Assembly (NCBI GenBank): GCA_934394665.1
Contig: CAKRRS010000003.1
Location: 1-64,000 of the forward strand
Length of the DNA stretch: 64,000 bases
Reading direction: 5' to 3'
Source of the DNA: an uncultured Acetatifactor sp.
GTDB taxonomy: Bacteria > Bacillota > Clostridia > Lachnospirales > Lachnospiraceae
Both the position numbers and the translations under genes were made by a program. Shown here piece after piece: positions 44,115 to 52,965 of this stretch. Numbering within the stretch: position 1 is the first letter of the stretch; the number at the start of each line of letters is the position of its first letter. The notes under the pieces are model-generated. The model made no database searches, was not told the DNA's origin, and worked only from the letters and a program-made list of their open reading frames with translations.

Positions 44115-45965
44115 ATGAAAAAGACTGTTTATCACTCAAAAAGCATACGAAATCGCATATTGATTTTCACGCTGAGCGCCATTTTGGGAATGTGCCTGTT
44201 GATCAGCCTGTTCAGTTATTACATATTCCGGCACTATCTGCAGAACACCCTGATCCAGTCCACGGAGACCAGCCTGCGCCTGTTGTCGGAGTCTATGGAC
44301 AACAGCATCGATGAAGTCTACCGGTTGGTCAGATATTGCCAGACAGATTCCAATATTGCCAATTATATTGAGCATAATCCGAATCCCGGCTCTGTCCTGT
44401 CGGTATCTACTTATGATTCCTTTTATGAGGAATGTAGCCGGAATTCTTCTTATAGTTATATGCCCAGAATTGCCATTGTCTCGCAGGAACATTATCTGCA
44501 GGTAGTCACTGCAACTTATTCCTCTACGGCAGATCTTGCGGAGCTTATCCCCGAGCTTCCTTATTATGAAGAATTGCTCACTGCCGACGATTATGATTTT
44601 TCTCCGGGCATTGTCTCCGATCCGTTTCACCGCGCAGGACGTAAGGTATTGCCAGTGATCCGTCCCATTACTTATCAGTATAATAACAGACAGGCCGGAT
44701 ACCTGTTTATCGAAATATCCACTGATCTTTTCACTATGCCTTTGAAGGATTACAGCTGTCCGGAAGACAGCTTCCTCTATCTGACGATTGCAGGTCATAC
44801 CTATATTTTTGAAAACGGCGGATTACAGGAATTTACGCCGGAATATAGTATTCTGGATGACCTGAGCACATATTCTCTCACGGGCACCACACAGATTTCC
44901 AAAATCCACAGTGCTACCATGGGAGAACAGATTCTGGTCACCACTCCGTTAAATATGCCGGACTGCTACTTAAGTCAGAGTATTTCACATGCGGAGCGGA
45001 CCAATCAGGCGGTTTTGTTCATGGGAATCCTTGCCTGCATCCTGATCGGCATTTTGTCTATCGGTGTCGTTCTGATGCTGCTGATGAATCGTATGATCAC
45101 GGTACCTGTATCCAGGCTGCAGACACGGATGGTACGCATCGCCGGCGGAGACTTCTCCAGAGACCCTTCTGTGGAATGGGATCACGAACTGGGGGATATC
45201 GGACGGGGAATCAATGATCTGTCGGAAAATGTATCGGAACTTATGGAGAAACGACTGGAAGATGAGAAACAGAAGCAGGATCTGGAATATAAAATGCTGC
45301 AAAGCCAGATCAATCCTCATTTCCTGTATAATACACTGAACTCTATCAAATGGATGGCGACTATACAGGGAGCAACCGGTATTTCCGAGATGACCACCTC
45401 CCTGTCCCGACTGTTGAAAAGTATTTCCAAAGGCACCAGCCTGTTGATCGATATCAGAGAGGAATTGTCTCTGCTGGAGAATTATTTCACGATCCAGAGC
45501 TACCGCTACGGCGGCACCATCACTATGGATATTCAGGTGGATGACGAGGCTCTGTACAACAGTGAAATCATCAAGTTCACTTTGCAGCCCCTGGTGGAAA
45601 ACGCGATTTTCCACGGTATTGAACCGAAAGGCTGTGCCGGACAGATTCAGATTCATGTAGGATATGAGACCCCGGACAGCACGGATAAAATCCGTATTGA
45701 TGTCACGGATGACGGTGTTGGCATGACCGCAGAAAAGGCGGCACAGGTGCTTATCTCCAACGACGACAGCTCTGCGGACTTTTTCCGGGAGATTGGTGTC
45801 AGCAATGTACATAAACGCTTACAATATCAATTCGGTACAGAATACGGCATTACCATAGAAAGCAAAGAAGGGGAATATACGACGATGTCCATACATATTC
45901 CGAATATTCCCCTGCAAGCCAATGAAATAGTTTCATCTGAAACTATTTCATCTAAAAACACTTAA
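44115..45965 (+). CDS. YesM-type sensor histidine kinase
   Basis: A 616-residue membrane kinase. Spans at about 15-37 and 300-325 enclose a large extracytoplasmic sensing domain. A HAMP domain (about 325-378) leads to the His_kinase domain with the phosphoacceptor H402 (LQSQINPHFLYNTLNS) and a HATPase domain (PLVENAIFHGI, TDDGVGMT). The partner regulator follows 33 bases downstream. YesM/YesN pairs sense extracellular glycan breakdown products and switch on the neighbouring importer, divergent here. It appears to be translated from a leaderless or nearly leaderless mRNA. Confidence 0.92.
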   Translation: MKKTVYHSKSIRNRILIFTLSAILGMCLLISLFSYYIFRHYLQNTLIQSTETSLRLLSESMDNSIDEVYRLVRYCQTDSNIANYIEHNPNPGSVLSVSTYDSFYEECSRNSSYSYMPRIAIVSQEHYLQVVTATYSSTADLAELIPELPYYEELLTADDYDFSPGIVSDPFHRAGRKVLPVIRPITYQYNNRQAGYLFIEISTDLFTMPLKDYSCPEDSFLYLTIAGHTYIFENGGLQEFTPEYSILDDLSTYSLTGTTQISKIHSATMGEQILVTTPLNMPDCYLSQSISHAERTNQAVLFMGILACILIGILSIGVVLMLLMNRMITVPVSRLQTRMVRIAGGDFSRDPSVEWDHELGDIGRGINDLSENVSELMEKRLEDEKQKQDLEYKMLQSQINPHFLYNTLNSIKWMATIQGATGISEMTTSLSRLLKSISKGTSLLIDIREELSLLENYFTIQSYRYGGTITMDIQVDDEALYNSEIIKFTLQPLVENAIFHGIEPKGCAGQIQIHVGYETPDSTDKIRIDVTDDGVGMTAEKAAQVLISNDDSSADFFREIGVSNVHKRLQYQFGTEYGITIESKEGEYTTMSIHIPNIPLQANEIVSSETISSKNT

Positions 45966-45998
45966 TCCGGACAGACATCTGTCCAGAACGGAGTTACT

Positions 45999-47597
45999 AT
46001 GTATCAGCTTTTAATCGTAGATGATGAACCTTTAGTTCAGGCGGGTATCCGCTCCATGCTGAACTGGAATGAATTAAATATCGAGATCTGCGGCACTGCC
46101 ATGAACGGTCAGGCAGCTCTCAAGATCATCGAAGAAAAGTCTCCTGAGATTGTGATCACGGATATCAAAATGCCTGTGATGAGCGGTCTGGATCTTGCAA
46201 AGGTATGCAGGGAACGTTATGGTGAAAATTGTCCTTATTTTATAATTCTTACCAGCTATGAGGATTTCCAGATGGTCAGAGATGCTCTGTCCTATCAGGT
46301 GTCCGATTATCTGGTAAAACTGGAGCTGACCCCGGAAGTATTGAAGAATGCCATAGACCGGGTACTCACACAGATCTCCCGTTCCCGGAAAAAACAGATG
46401 TCTGCCGTAAATATTCATCCTTTTTATGACAAGTTTCTGATCAGTCTCCTGCATGATCTGTTCGAATCCGAAGAACAGTTCCGGTTGCAAAGCCTGGATC
46501 TGAACCTGAACTTTGACTATGGTGCTTATGTGTGCTGTTACGGAGAGATTCTCAGTCCCCAGGCCGATCAGATGTCCGCCAAAAAACAGATGCCTCTGTT
46601 TACCAGTTCGTTACAGATGATCCGGGAGCTGGGCGGTAAATATCTGCCGCTGTATGCGTTATCCCTGGATCTGCGCCATTTTGCACTGATTTTTTGCTTT
46701 GCGGATGCCGTAGATACCGATGATTATGTAGAAAATCTGACGGAGATTCTGCAAAATATCAGTGGAACACTGCAAAACTACTATAATGTGTCGCTGCGCT
46801 GCGGCATCGGCATCCCGGTTCAGACGCCTGGTACCATCTGTGATTCCTACCAGTACGCGAGACAGATTTTTCAAAATACGGAATCCCATGACGCGATAGT
46901 AGCATTTGATACCGGTCATTCACAGGAAAAGGCTAAGAATTCCTTCAATATCAGCCTATTTAAGAATGATCTCACCAGAGCCTTTGAAGAATATGATCCT
47001 GATATTTTGCATAACACGATTCAGTCGATCTGCAATCTGTTCCGGGATCACCCGGGGCACTATGTGCAGGCTCTGGACGCTGCCAGCAATATTCTCTATC
47101 TGTCGATTTCCCTGCTGCAGGATGGCGAATCTATCGTATCGGGATTTTTTGCAGACGATCCGGACGGCTATCGTTCCCTGTACAAACAGTCCAATGTGGA
47201 TCATGTGATCCAGTGGCTGCAAACCTTTTCCGGTAAGCTGTGCGATCTGTTCCAGACCAGACGGAAAGATTACAAGAACCACATCGTGACCAATGTCCGG
47301 AAATATATCAACGAGCATGTAAGAGAGCGCTTATCCCTGAACGAAGTAGCGGCTGTCTTCGGCATCAGCCCGAATTACTTAAGCCAGCTGTTCAGCAAAT
47401 ATAACGATTCCGGCTTCAGTGAATATATCAACATTTGCAAGGTCACAGAAGCCAAACGGCTGCTGGAAGCAGAAAATATGAAGGTCTACGAGGCTGCGGA
47501 GGCTCTGGGCTTTGAAAGTGCTTTTTATTTCAGTAAGGTATTCAAACGGGTGGAGGGTGTCTCTCCCACGGAATATGTGAATGGGAAATTTAATTAA
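45999..47597 (+). CDS. YesN-type response regulator (receiver + AraC domain)
   Basis: A 532-residue regulator. The receiver (about 1-125) has phosphorylation site D55 (IVITDIKMPVMSG). A long middle region (about 130-420) is typical of the YesN group. The C-terminal AraC-type DNA-binding domain (about 430-530) has LSLNEVAAVFGISPNYLSQLF and VYEAAEALGFESAFYFSKVFK. GGAG precedes the ATG. It is cotranscribed with the kinase and probably activates the divergent importer operon and the downstream lyase. Confidence 0.92.
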   Translation: MYQLLIVDDEPLVQAGIRSMLNWNELNIEICGTAMNGQAALKIIEEKSPEIVITDIKMPVMSGLDLAKVCRERYGENCPYFIILTSYEDFQMVRDALSYQVSDYLVKLELTPEVLKNAIDRVLTQISRSRKKQMSAVNIHPFYDKFLISLLHDLFESEEQFRLQSLDLNLNFDYGAYVCCYGEILSPQADQMSAKKQMPLFTSSLQMIRELGGKYLPLYALSLDLRHFALIFCFADAVDTDDYVENLTEILQNISGTLQNYYNVSLRCGIGIPVQTPGTICDSYQYARQIFQNTESHDAIVAFDTGHSQEKAKNSFNISLFKNDLTRAFEEYDPDILHNTIQSICNLFRDHPGHYVQALDAASNILYLSISLLQDGESIVSGFFADDPDGYRSLYKQSNVDHVIQWLQTFSGKLCDLFQTRRKDYKNHIVTNVRKYINEHVRERLSLNEVAAVFGISPNYLSQLFSKYNDSGFSEYINICKVTEAKRLLEAENMKVYEAAEALGFESAFYFSKVFKRVEGVSPTEYVNGKFN

Positions 47598-47648
47598 CTA
47601 CAACCTATCTTTCTGTAACACAGACAACATTCATAACGGAGCATAACG

Positions 47649-49601
47649 ATGAACAATCAGAACAATAAAACAGCTTATGCCAATCATAATATAGAAAAAC
47701 GCTTTTTGGAAACAGCCGAAACTTTTCATGGTACTTTTCAGTCTTTCCGGCCTTTTCCGAAAGCTTCCATGCAGACATCCTATGAGACTCTCACTGAGTC
47801 ATTAAAAGAAAAACTGATTCAGGCAGGTGAGGAAAAACTGAATTACTCTTTTCCGGTGATTCGTGCCACGGATTATATGCGCTTTAAGTGGGACGGTGAC
47901 CGCGCTGCCTTCGAAGCGCTCTATTTTAGCAAACGCAATGCTCTGAATGATCTGATTCAGGCAGAATGTGTGGAGCATCAGGGACGTTTTCTGAATGATA
48001 TTATCAACGGTATCTATTCTATCTGTGAAGAGAGTGCCTGGCAGCTTCCCGCACACAACTCCTATATCCGGGATACCCCACAGCTGATCCTGCCGGATGT
48101 GACCAGACCCATCATGGATCTGTTCGCCTGTGAGACCGGCGCACTGCTGGCCTGTGCAGCTTATCTGCTGGAAGACGATCTGAATGCGGTCAGCCCCTAT
48201 ATCCTGACCTGCATTGAGGACAATCTGAAGCGACGGATCCTGCTGCCCTACCTGACCACACATTTCTGGTGGATGGGACATGACGATGAGCCTATGTGTA
48301 ACTGGACCGTATGGTGTACACAGAATGTACTGCTGACCACGTTTCTGATGCCCTGGAGTGTGGAAATGTCCTCTCGGTTGTCCTCTCCGGTGCGCACATT
48401 CTGCGGAAATGCTCCGTTGTTCCTGCCGGAGAATACGTCTGACACAGTTGTCACATTGCAGGCGATTCTGTATAAAGCAGCTGAAAGCTGTGATTATTTT
48501 CTCAAGGATTACGGCAACGACGGCTGCTGTGAGGAAGGTGCCCAGTACTATCGCCATGCGGGGTTGTGCCTGTACGGTGCCATGACGGTACTGGATACCG
48601 TGACCGACGGACATTTTGCTTCCCTGTTCCAATGGGAAAAAGTGAAAAATATCGCTGCCTACATTTTAAATGTGCATGTGGATGATAAATACTATTTCAA
48701 TTTTGCTGACTGCTCTCCCATCGCCGGCCGCGCCGGGGTTCGGGAATATCTCTTCGGCAAAGCCACCGGGCAGGCAGATCTCTGCCTGTTCGCCGCAAAA
48801 GATTTCCAGGCGGGACAGGGTCAGCTTGTCACAGATGAAGTGAACGGTGGGAATCTGTTCTATCGTATGCAGACTGTATTTCATTATGAGGAATTGATGA
48901 AACAGGACACTTCCGGAACGCTTTCCCACCGGGATGTCTATTATCCCAGCGTAGGGCTGTTCCTCGTGCATTCCGATACTATGGATCTGGCAGTCAAAGC
49001 CGGTGACAACGCCGACAGCCACAATCACAATGATACCGGCAGCATCACCTTATACAAAAAAGGGCTGCCCGTTCTGGCGGATATCGGTGTGGAGACCTAC
49101 ACCCGGAAGACCTTCTCTCCCAGACGTTACGAGATCTGGACCATGCAGTCCGGCTATCATAATCTGCCTACGATCTGCGGCACGGATCAGAAGGACGGTG
49201 CGGAATACCGTGCGGAAAATGTGATGACAGAATTGAGCTCCACAGAACCCTCTGTTTCCATGGAACTGGCTGCCGCCTATCCCGATGCCGGAGCCGTTGT
49301 ACCGGACCTGACCTATGTCCGCAAGGTGACATTAAAAAAGCCTTCCAACACTATCGTATTGGAAGACCATACAAATGCACAAGATGTTATTCTTAATTTT
49401 ATTACTTATAAAAAACCTGTTATTCTTTCTGACGGTAAACTCTCCATCGGAGAAGCATCTGCCTTCTTCGAAGGGGCTGATCTGCTCGCCATAGAAACTT
49501 TACCGATCACGGACGCACGTTTGAAAACGGCATGGGATCATGATCTGTACCGGATCCGGCTGAAGGGCAATGATGGCGGCTTCCGGCTGACTATTCAATA
49601 A
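47649..49601 (+). CDS. Heparinase II/III-family polysaccharide lyase
   Basis: A 650-residue protein with the two-part plan of the family. The N-terminal (alpha/alpha) toroid has N218-W219 (MCNWTVW), E295-E296-G297 and Y300-Y301. The C-terminal beta-sandwich has the zinc/catalytic signature SHNHNDTGS (H458-D462) and LPVLADIGVETYT. It should cleave uronic-acid-containing chains by beta-elimination, giving the unsaturated ends that the GH88 enzyme removes. No signal peptide, so it acts on imported oligosaccharides. It ends 11 bases from the convergent GGDEF gene, with a CTGAAATTTCAG palindrome between. Confidence 0.88.
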   Translation: MNNQNNKTAYANHNIEKRFLETAETFHGTFQSFRPFPKASMQTSYETLTESLKEKLIQAGEEKLNYSFPVIRATDYMRFKWDGDRAAFEALYFSKRNALNDLIQAECVEHQGRFLNDIINGIYSICEESAWQLPAHNSYIRDTPQLILPDVTRPIMDLFACETGALLACAAYLLEDDLNAVSPYILTCIEDNLKRRILLPYLTTHFWWMGHDDEPMCNWTVWCTQNVLLTTFLMPWSVEMSSRLSSPVRTFCGNAPLFLPENTSDTVVTLQAILYKAAESCDYFLKDYGNDGCCEEGAQYYRHAGLCLYGAMTVLDTVTDGHFASLFQWEKVKNIAAYILNVHVDDKYYFNFADCSPIAGRAGVREYLFGKATGQADLCLFAAKDFQAGQGQLVTDEVNGGNLFYRMQTVFHYEELMKQDTSGTLSHRDVYYPSVGLFLVHSDTMDLAVKAGDNADSHNHNDTGSITLYKKGLPVLADIGVETYTRKTFSPRRYEIWTMQSGYHNLPTICGTDQKDGAEYRAENVMTELSSTEPSVSMELAAAYPDAGAVVPDLTYVRKVTLKKPSNTIVLEDHTNAQDVILNFITYKKPVILSDGKLSIGEASAFFEGADLLAIETLPITDARLKTAWDHDLYRIRLKGNDGGFRLTIQ

Positions 49602-49612
49602 AGCCTGAAATT

Positions 49613-50893
49613 TCAGACTTTTCTCACGGAATGTTTATTCTTGTACATTTCATCATCTGCCCGTTTTATGGTTTCTTCCAGAGTTTCTGCTGTCTTGCGA
49701 AAGGCTCCGCCGATTGCAAGACGGCAGTAAAACTCTGCTGTTACATCCGATAAATTTCCTTTCTCATCTCCACGCATGGTACTTACCAGTTCCTGTACTT
49801 TTTCTTCCGTACAATCTCTGATCAGCATTACAAATTCATCTCCGCCGATACGGAATCCGCTTGCCTGCTCCGTGAGATATCTCCGGATAAATTCCGCTGC
49901 TTTCAGGATCACAGCATCGCCTTTTTCATGTCCGAAGGTATCATTCATGCGTTTCAAATTGTCAATGTCGAAATAAATTACACCGATGGTACTGTCATTC
50001 TGCAGTTCTTTTAACTGTTCTTTGTAGTGTCTCTTGTTGTAGAGCTGCGTCATGCTGTCATGATTGCTGTTCCAATCGGCAATAGCCAACTGGGAACTGG
50101 ACGCAATGATATCATGCTCCATTTTCTTCATGGATTCACACAGCCGTTCCAGTTCATCTCCGGTTCTGATGTTCATCCGGCTGATGGGAGATTCCTTACC
50201 ATCCCGCAAAATGTCAATAGAATAGCTGGAAGCCGCCTTGGACATGGCATTTAACGGTCCCAGTACATTGTGCTGCATAAACCAGATCATAAAGACTTCG
50301 AAAAGCACCGTAATCGATGTAACAATGATGGTAATATACCCTAAATAAGTCAATTGCTCCCTTCTGACATTTTCTGTGGAAATTCCTACGATAATATAAG
50401 CCACCGGAATATTGTATGAGGAATTCAGCGGAATGTAGTAATCGCTTCTTCCGTTATACTCCAACGGTTCTATTTCCTCACATGCGATCAACTCGTCTTT
50501 TATAGCATTCTGTACCTCATCATAGGGGCGGATATCTCCTAAAAATGCTCCGTTTTCTGTCAGATCTGTGTCATACACATAACATCCTCCGCCATCCCTG
50601 AAATTGACCACGCTGATCTGCAATACATTTTCACTGGTGTTGCGATAGTCAATGAGTTTATTCCATACCTCGTAATAAGCCGTATTTCTCCGTCTGTTGT
50701 CCAGATAGTCCGTTACGCTGTCTCCGTCTACCACCAGCCTGCAGGTATTCGCCACAGTCTGCGCCAGAGAATCTGTGTAATTCCGATTGACATTCATATA
50801 ATTGACGTAGTTTACAAATATGAAGCTCACGTCCATAATGCATACGATGATAACAATAGCCAGAACGATTTTATATTTTAATGATTTTTTCAT
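49613..50893 (-). CDS. Membrane diguanylate cyclase (GGDEF)
   Basis: A 426-residue protein with a span at about 8-28, an extracytoplasmic sensing domain (about 30-175), a second span (about 182-208), a HAMP-like linker and a C-terminal GGDEF domain. The active loop reads FRIGGDEFVML and the fold start GVIYFDIDNLKRMND, so it should make cyclic di-GMP. It lies 16 bases after a solute-binding lipoprotein gene in the same operon. The lipoprotein probably presents a sugar to its outer domain. Confidence 0.92.
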   Translation of the reverse strand: MKKSLKYKIVLAIVIIVCIMDVSFIFVNYVNYMNVNRNYTDSLAQTVANTCRLVVDGDSVTDYLDNRRRNTAYYEVWNKLIDYRNTSENVLQISVVNFRDGGGCYVYDTDLTENGAFLGDIRPYDEVQNAIKDELIACEEIEPLEYNGRSDYYIPLNSSYNIPVAYIIVGISTENVRREQLTYLGYITIIVTSITVLFEVFMIWFMQHNVLGPLNAMSKAASSYSIDILRDGKESPISRMNIRTGDELERLCESMKKMEHDIIASSSQLAIADWNSNHDSMTQLYNKRHYKEQLKELQNDSTIGVIYFDIDNLKRMNDTFGHEKGDAVILKAAEFIRRYLTEQASGFRIGGDEFVMLIRDCTEEKVQELVSTMRGDEKGNLSDVTAEFYCRLAIGGAFRKTAETLEETIKRADDEMYKNKHSVRKV

Positions 50894-50909
50894 TCGTAAT
50901 CCTCGGAAA

Positions 50910-51935
50910 TCAATACTTTCTCTGATCTATATAGTCGGCTGCATTTTCATAGGTATAGATGTTTTCCTCAGTGTTATAGATCTTATCCACCTCTCTGCCG
51001 GCTTCCAGTTCTTCTATGACCGTCTCCACCGTGGATGCCAACAGCGGATTACACTCCACGGTGGCATGTAATTTTCCCGCCATCATATTTTCAAAGCTTT
51101 CGTGCAAAGCGTCAAAGGAGATCATAATGATGTCTCCCTCAGGCCCATAGCTTATGCCGTTCCGGTCCAGTGCTTTCATGGCACCAAAGATCATGTTATC
51201 ATTTTCCGAAATGATAACATCAATATCCTTTACCGTTCCTTTGCTGAGCAGATTTTCCATATAGGTCTGGCCTTCTCCCTGAGTGAAATTGGCACATCCC
51301 CTATCTACGATGGTCCAATTCGGATGTTCCTCCACTCCATGTAAAATACCGTTCGTTCTTCCGATGGCAGCGGTAGCTCCTTCGGTTCCTTCCAGCAGGA
51401 CAATGTGGATTGTCTCGTTTTCCCGTCCCTGCTCTGTTAAATACTGATCCAGCCACGTTACAGCTTTCCGCCCTTCCTCTTCAAAATCCGAACCGATCCA
51501 GGACACGTATTCCGTTTCATCCACAGCGATTTTACGGTCCGCTACGATGACCGGTATCCCAGCTTCCTTTGCGGCATGTATGGCATTCTCCCATCCGGTC
51601 TCCACGATGGGCTGCAGGATAATATAATCTACTTTCTGTTGGATCAGATCGTACATGGCTTTTACCTGGCGCTCCGAACTGGAATTGCCGTCAATATAGA
51701 TTAAATCGTAGCCTCTTTCTTTGGTGAACGTATTCAGATAATCATTGGTATTGGCATCTCTCCAGTCAGACTCTTTTCCCGTCTGGATCATCCCCACCCG
51801 GATGAGACCGTCATTATACCCCGGTGCCGCACCCCGGATCAGTTGCTGCGTTTTGTCGGCTCGTTCAGTCCCACATCCGATCAACCCCAGACAAAGCATC
51901 AGCACACAAGTCACGGCAACTATTCTTTTTTTCAT
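50910..51935 (-). CDS. Solute-binding lipoprotein (ribose/galactose-binding type) paired with a diguanylate cyclase
   Basis: A 341-residue lipoprotein with signal MKKRIVAVTCVLMLCLGLIGC (Cys21) and a Peripla_BP_4/LacI-type sugar-binding fold. Motifs include LIRVGMIQTGKESDWRDANT, VDYIILQPIVETGWENAI, GIPVIVADRKI and VDVIISENDNMIFGAMKAL-like DIDVIISENDNMIFGAM. No permease or ATPase follows; instead the GGDEF protein does, so it is a sensor component rather than an importer subunit. The chosen ATG has GGGGTGG upstream. Confidence 0.87.
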   Translation of the reverse strand: MKKRIVAVTCVLMLCLGLIGCGTERADKTQQLIRGAAPGYNDGLIRVGMIQTGKESDWRDANTNDYLNTFTKERGYDLIYIDGNSSSERQVKAMYDLIQQKVDYIILQPIVETGWENAIHAAKEAGIPVIVADRKIAVDETEYVSWIGSDFEEEGRKAVTWLDQYLTEQGRENETIHIVLLEGTEGATAAIGRTNGILHGVEEHPNWTIVDRGCANFTQGEGQTYMENLLSKGTVKDIDVIISENDNMIFGAMKALDRNGISYGPEGDIIMISFDALHESFENMMAGKLHATVECNPLLASTVETVIEELEAGREVDKIYNTEENIYTYENAADYIDQRKY

Positions 51936-52067
51936 GTAACCACCCCTGGTTCTATATTTATCGTTATTTTTACCGTTATCTTCTCTTTTCCGAATCATGC
52001 TTCTTACATTTTATAGTACCATCTTCCTGTATAGGATGCAAGCCATCACCGGTGGTCCTCATAATAA

Positions 52068-52560
52068 TTTTACGCTTTTTTATTATATTTTTTAACAAGG
52101 TCTACCTATCGGATACTGATCATCAGTATCGTCATGATGATCCTGTTCGTGGGATCCAATCTATATCTGAGCCGGATCAATTCCCAACAGCTGGAAGCTA
52201 CCATGTATATGAACCAATACCGTCTGGGTTCCAAGACGCTGACCTCTGCCGTACAGTCTTATGCAGTCACCGAAGATAAGACCTATTACAACAACTATAT
52301 GAAGGCATTACACGAGGACAAGAATTATGACATTGCCTGAAGAAGGTCTGCAGCAGGACGGTCTAACAATCAATGAATGGGATGAGTTAAATCATATCGC
52401 CAAGATTTCTGAGATCTTAAGAGCCTACCGAAGAATATGTCGATGGCTTGTACAGATCAAAGATTCCATGGTGAATATCCTTGCGGATAATGAAAGCCTG
52501 AATGATTCTGAAAAAGAAGCCTCAGGCTTTTGTTGTTTTCCTATTCTATTGAAGTGCACT
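52068..52560 (+). pseudogene. Decayed methyl-accepting chemotaxis protein, N-terminal part
   Basis: The frame opening at 52068 reads through RSTYRILIISIVMMILFVGS (first span) and NSQQLEATMYMNQYRLGSKT to YMKALHEDKNYDIA, then a TGA at 52338. The +1 frame continues as EEGLQQDGLTINEWDELNHI, the natural continuation of such a sensing domain, and then loses similarity. There is no start codon, HAMP or signalling domain. A frameshifted and truncated relic of a chemoreceptor-like gene. A small AAGCC-TCA-GGCTT hairpin with T-rich sequence lies at 52516-52535. Confidence 0.65.
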
Positions 52561-52767
52561 CAGATCAATTGAGTAAATATATTCTTCTATTTTCTCTTTT
52601 TCCAGAAATCCAATCATATAAATCGGCAGATATGTGATCTTATCCCTGCAGGTAATATTCTCGTTGCAGAATACCAATGCCTGTGGAATGGCATATCTTT
52701 CCTCTTTCAGTCTCCGATCACTGTTCAGAAAATTCCGAATTTCCTGTCCTATCCGTCTTTCCAACAT
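52546..52767 (-). CDS. Small hypothetical protein
   Basis: A 73-residue frame with a good ribosome binding site (GAGGTG about 8 bases upstream). The sequence MLERRIGQEIRNFLNSDRR...YLPIYMIGFLEKEK has no signal peptide or clear domain. It may be a separate small gene or the C-terminal remnant of a longer protein, since relic sequence adjoins it. It overlaps the end of the chemoreceptor relic on the other strand. I do not recognise it. Confidence 0.4.
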   Translation of the reverse strand: MLERRIGQEIRNFLNSDRRLKEERYAIPQALVFCNENITCRDKITYLPIYMIGFLEKEKIEEYIYSIDLSALQ

Positions 52768-52965
52768 CCTCTTTCACCTCTCTACCCTTCACCTTTTGAA
52801 AGCATCTCTGATATCAGAGATGCCACATTTTCCACTTTTCCTCAATATTTTAGGTCATTTTTGTACACTTTTCCATCATCATAATTAGTCATGGTCTACT
52901 TTTCTTCTTTGTGATATGATGGAACAAGACAATGTTCGACATTTTTCCACGAAAGAGGTGCCCTT

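Noticed and set aside
47802-48632. 276-codon minus-strand frame opposite the heparinase-type gene
   Set aside because: Antisense shadow; the lyase signature residues are on the plus strand.
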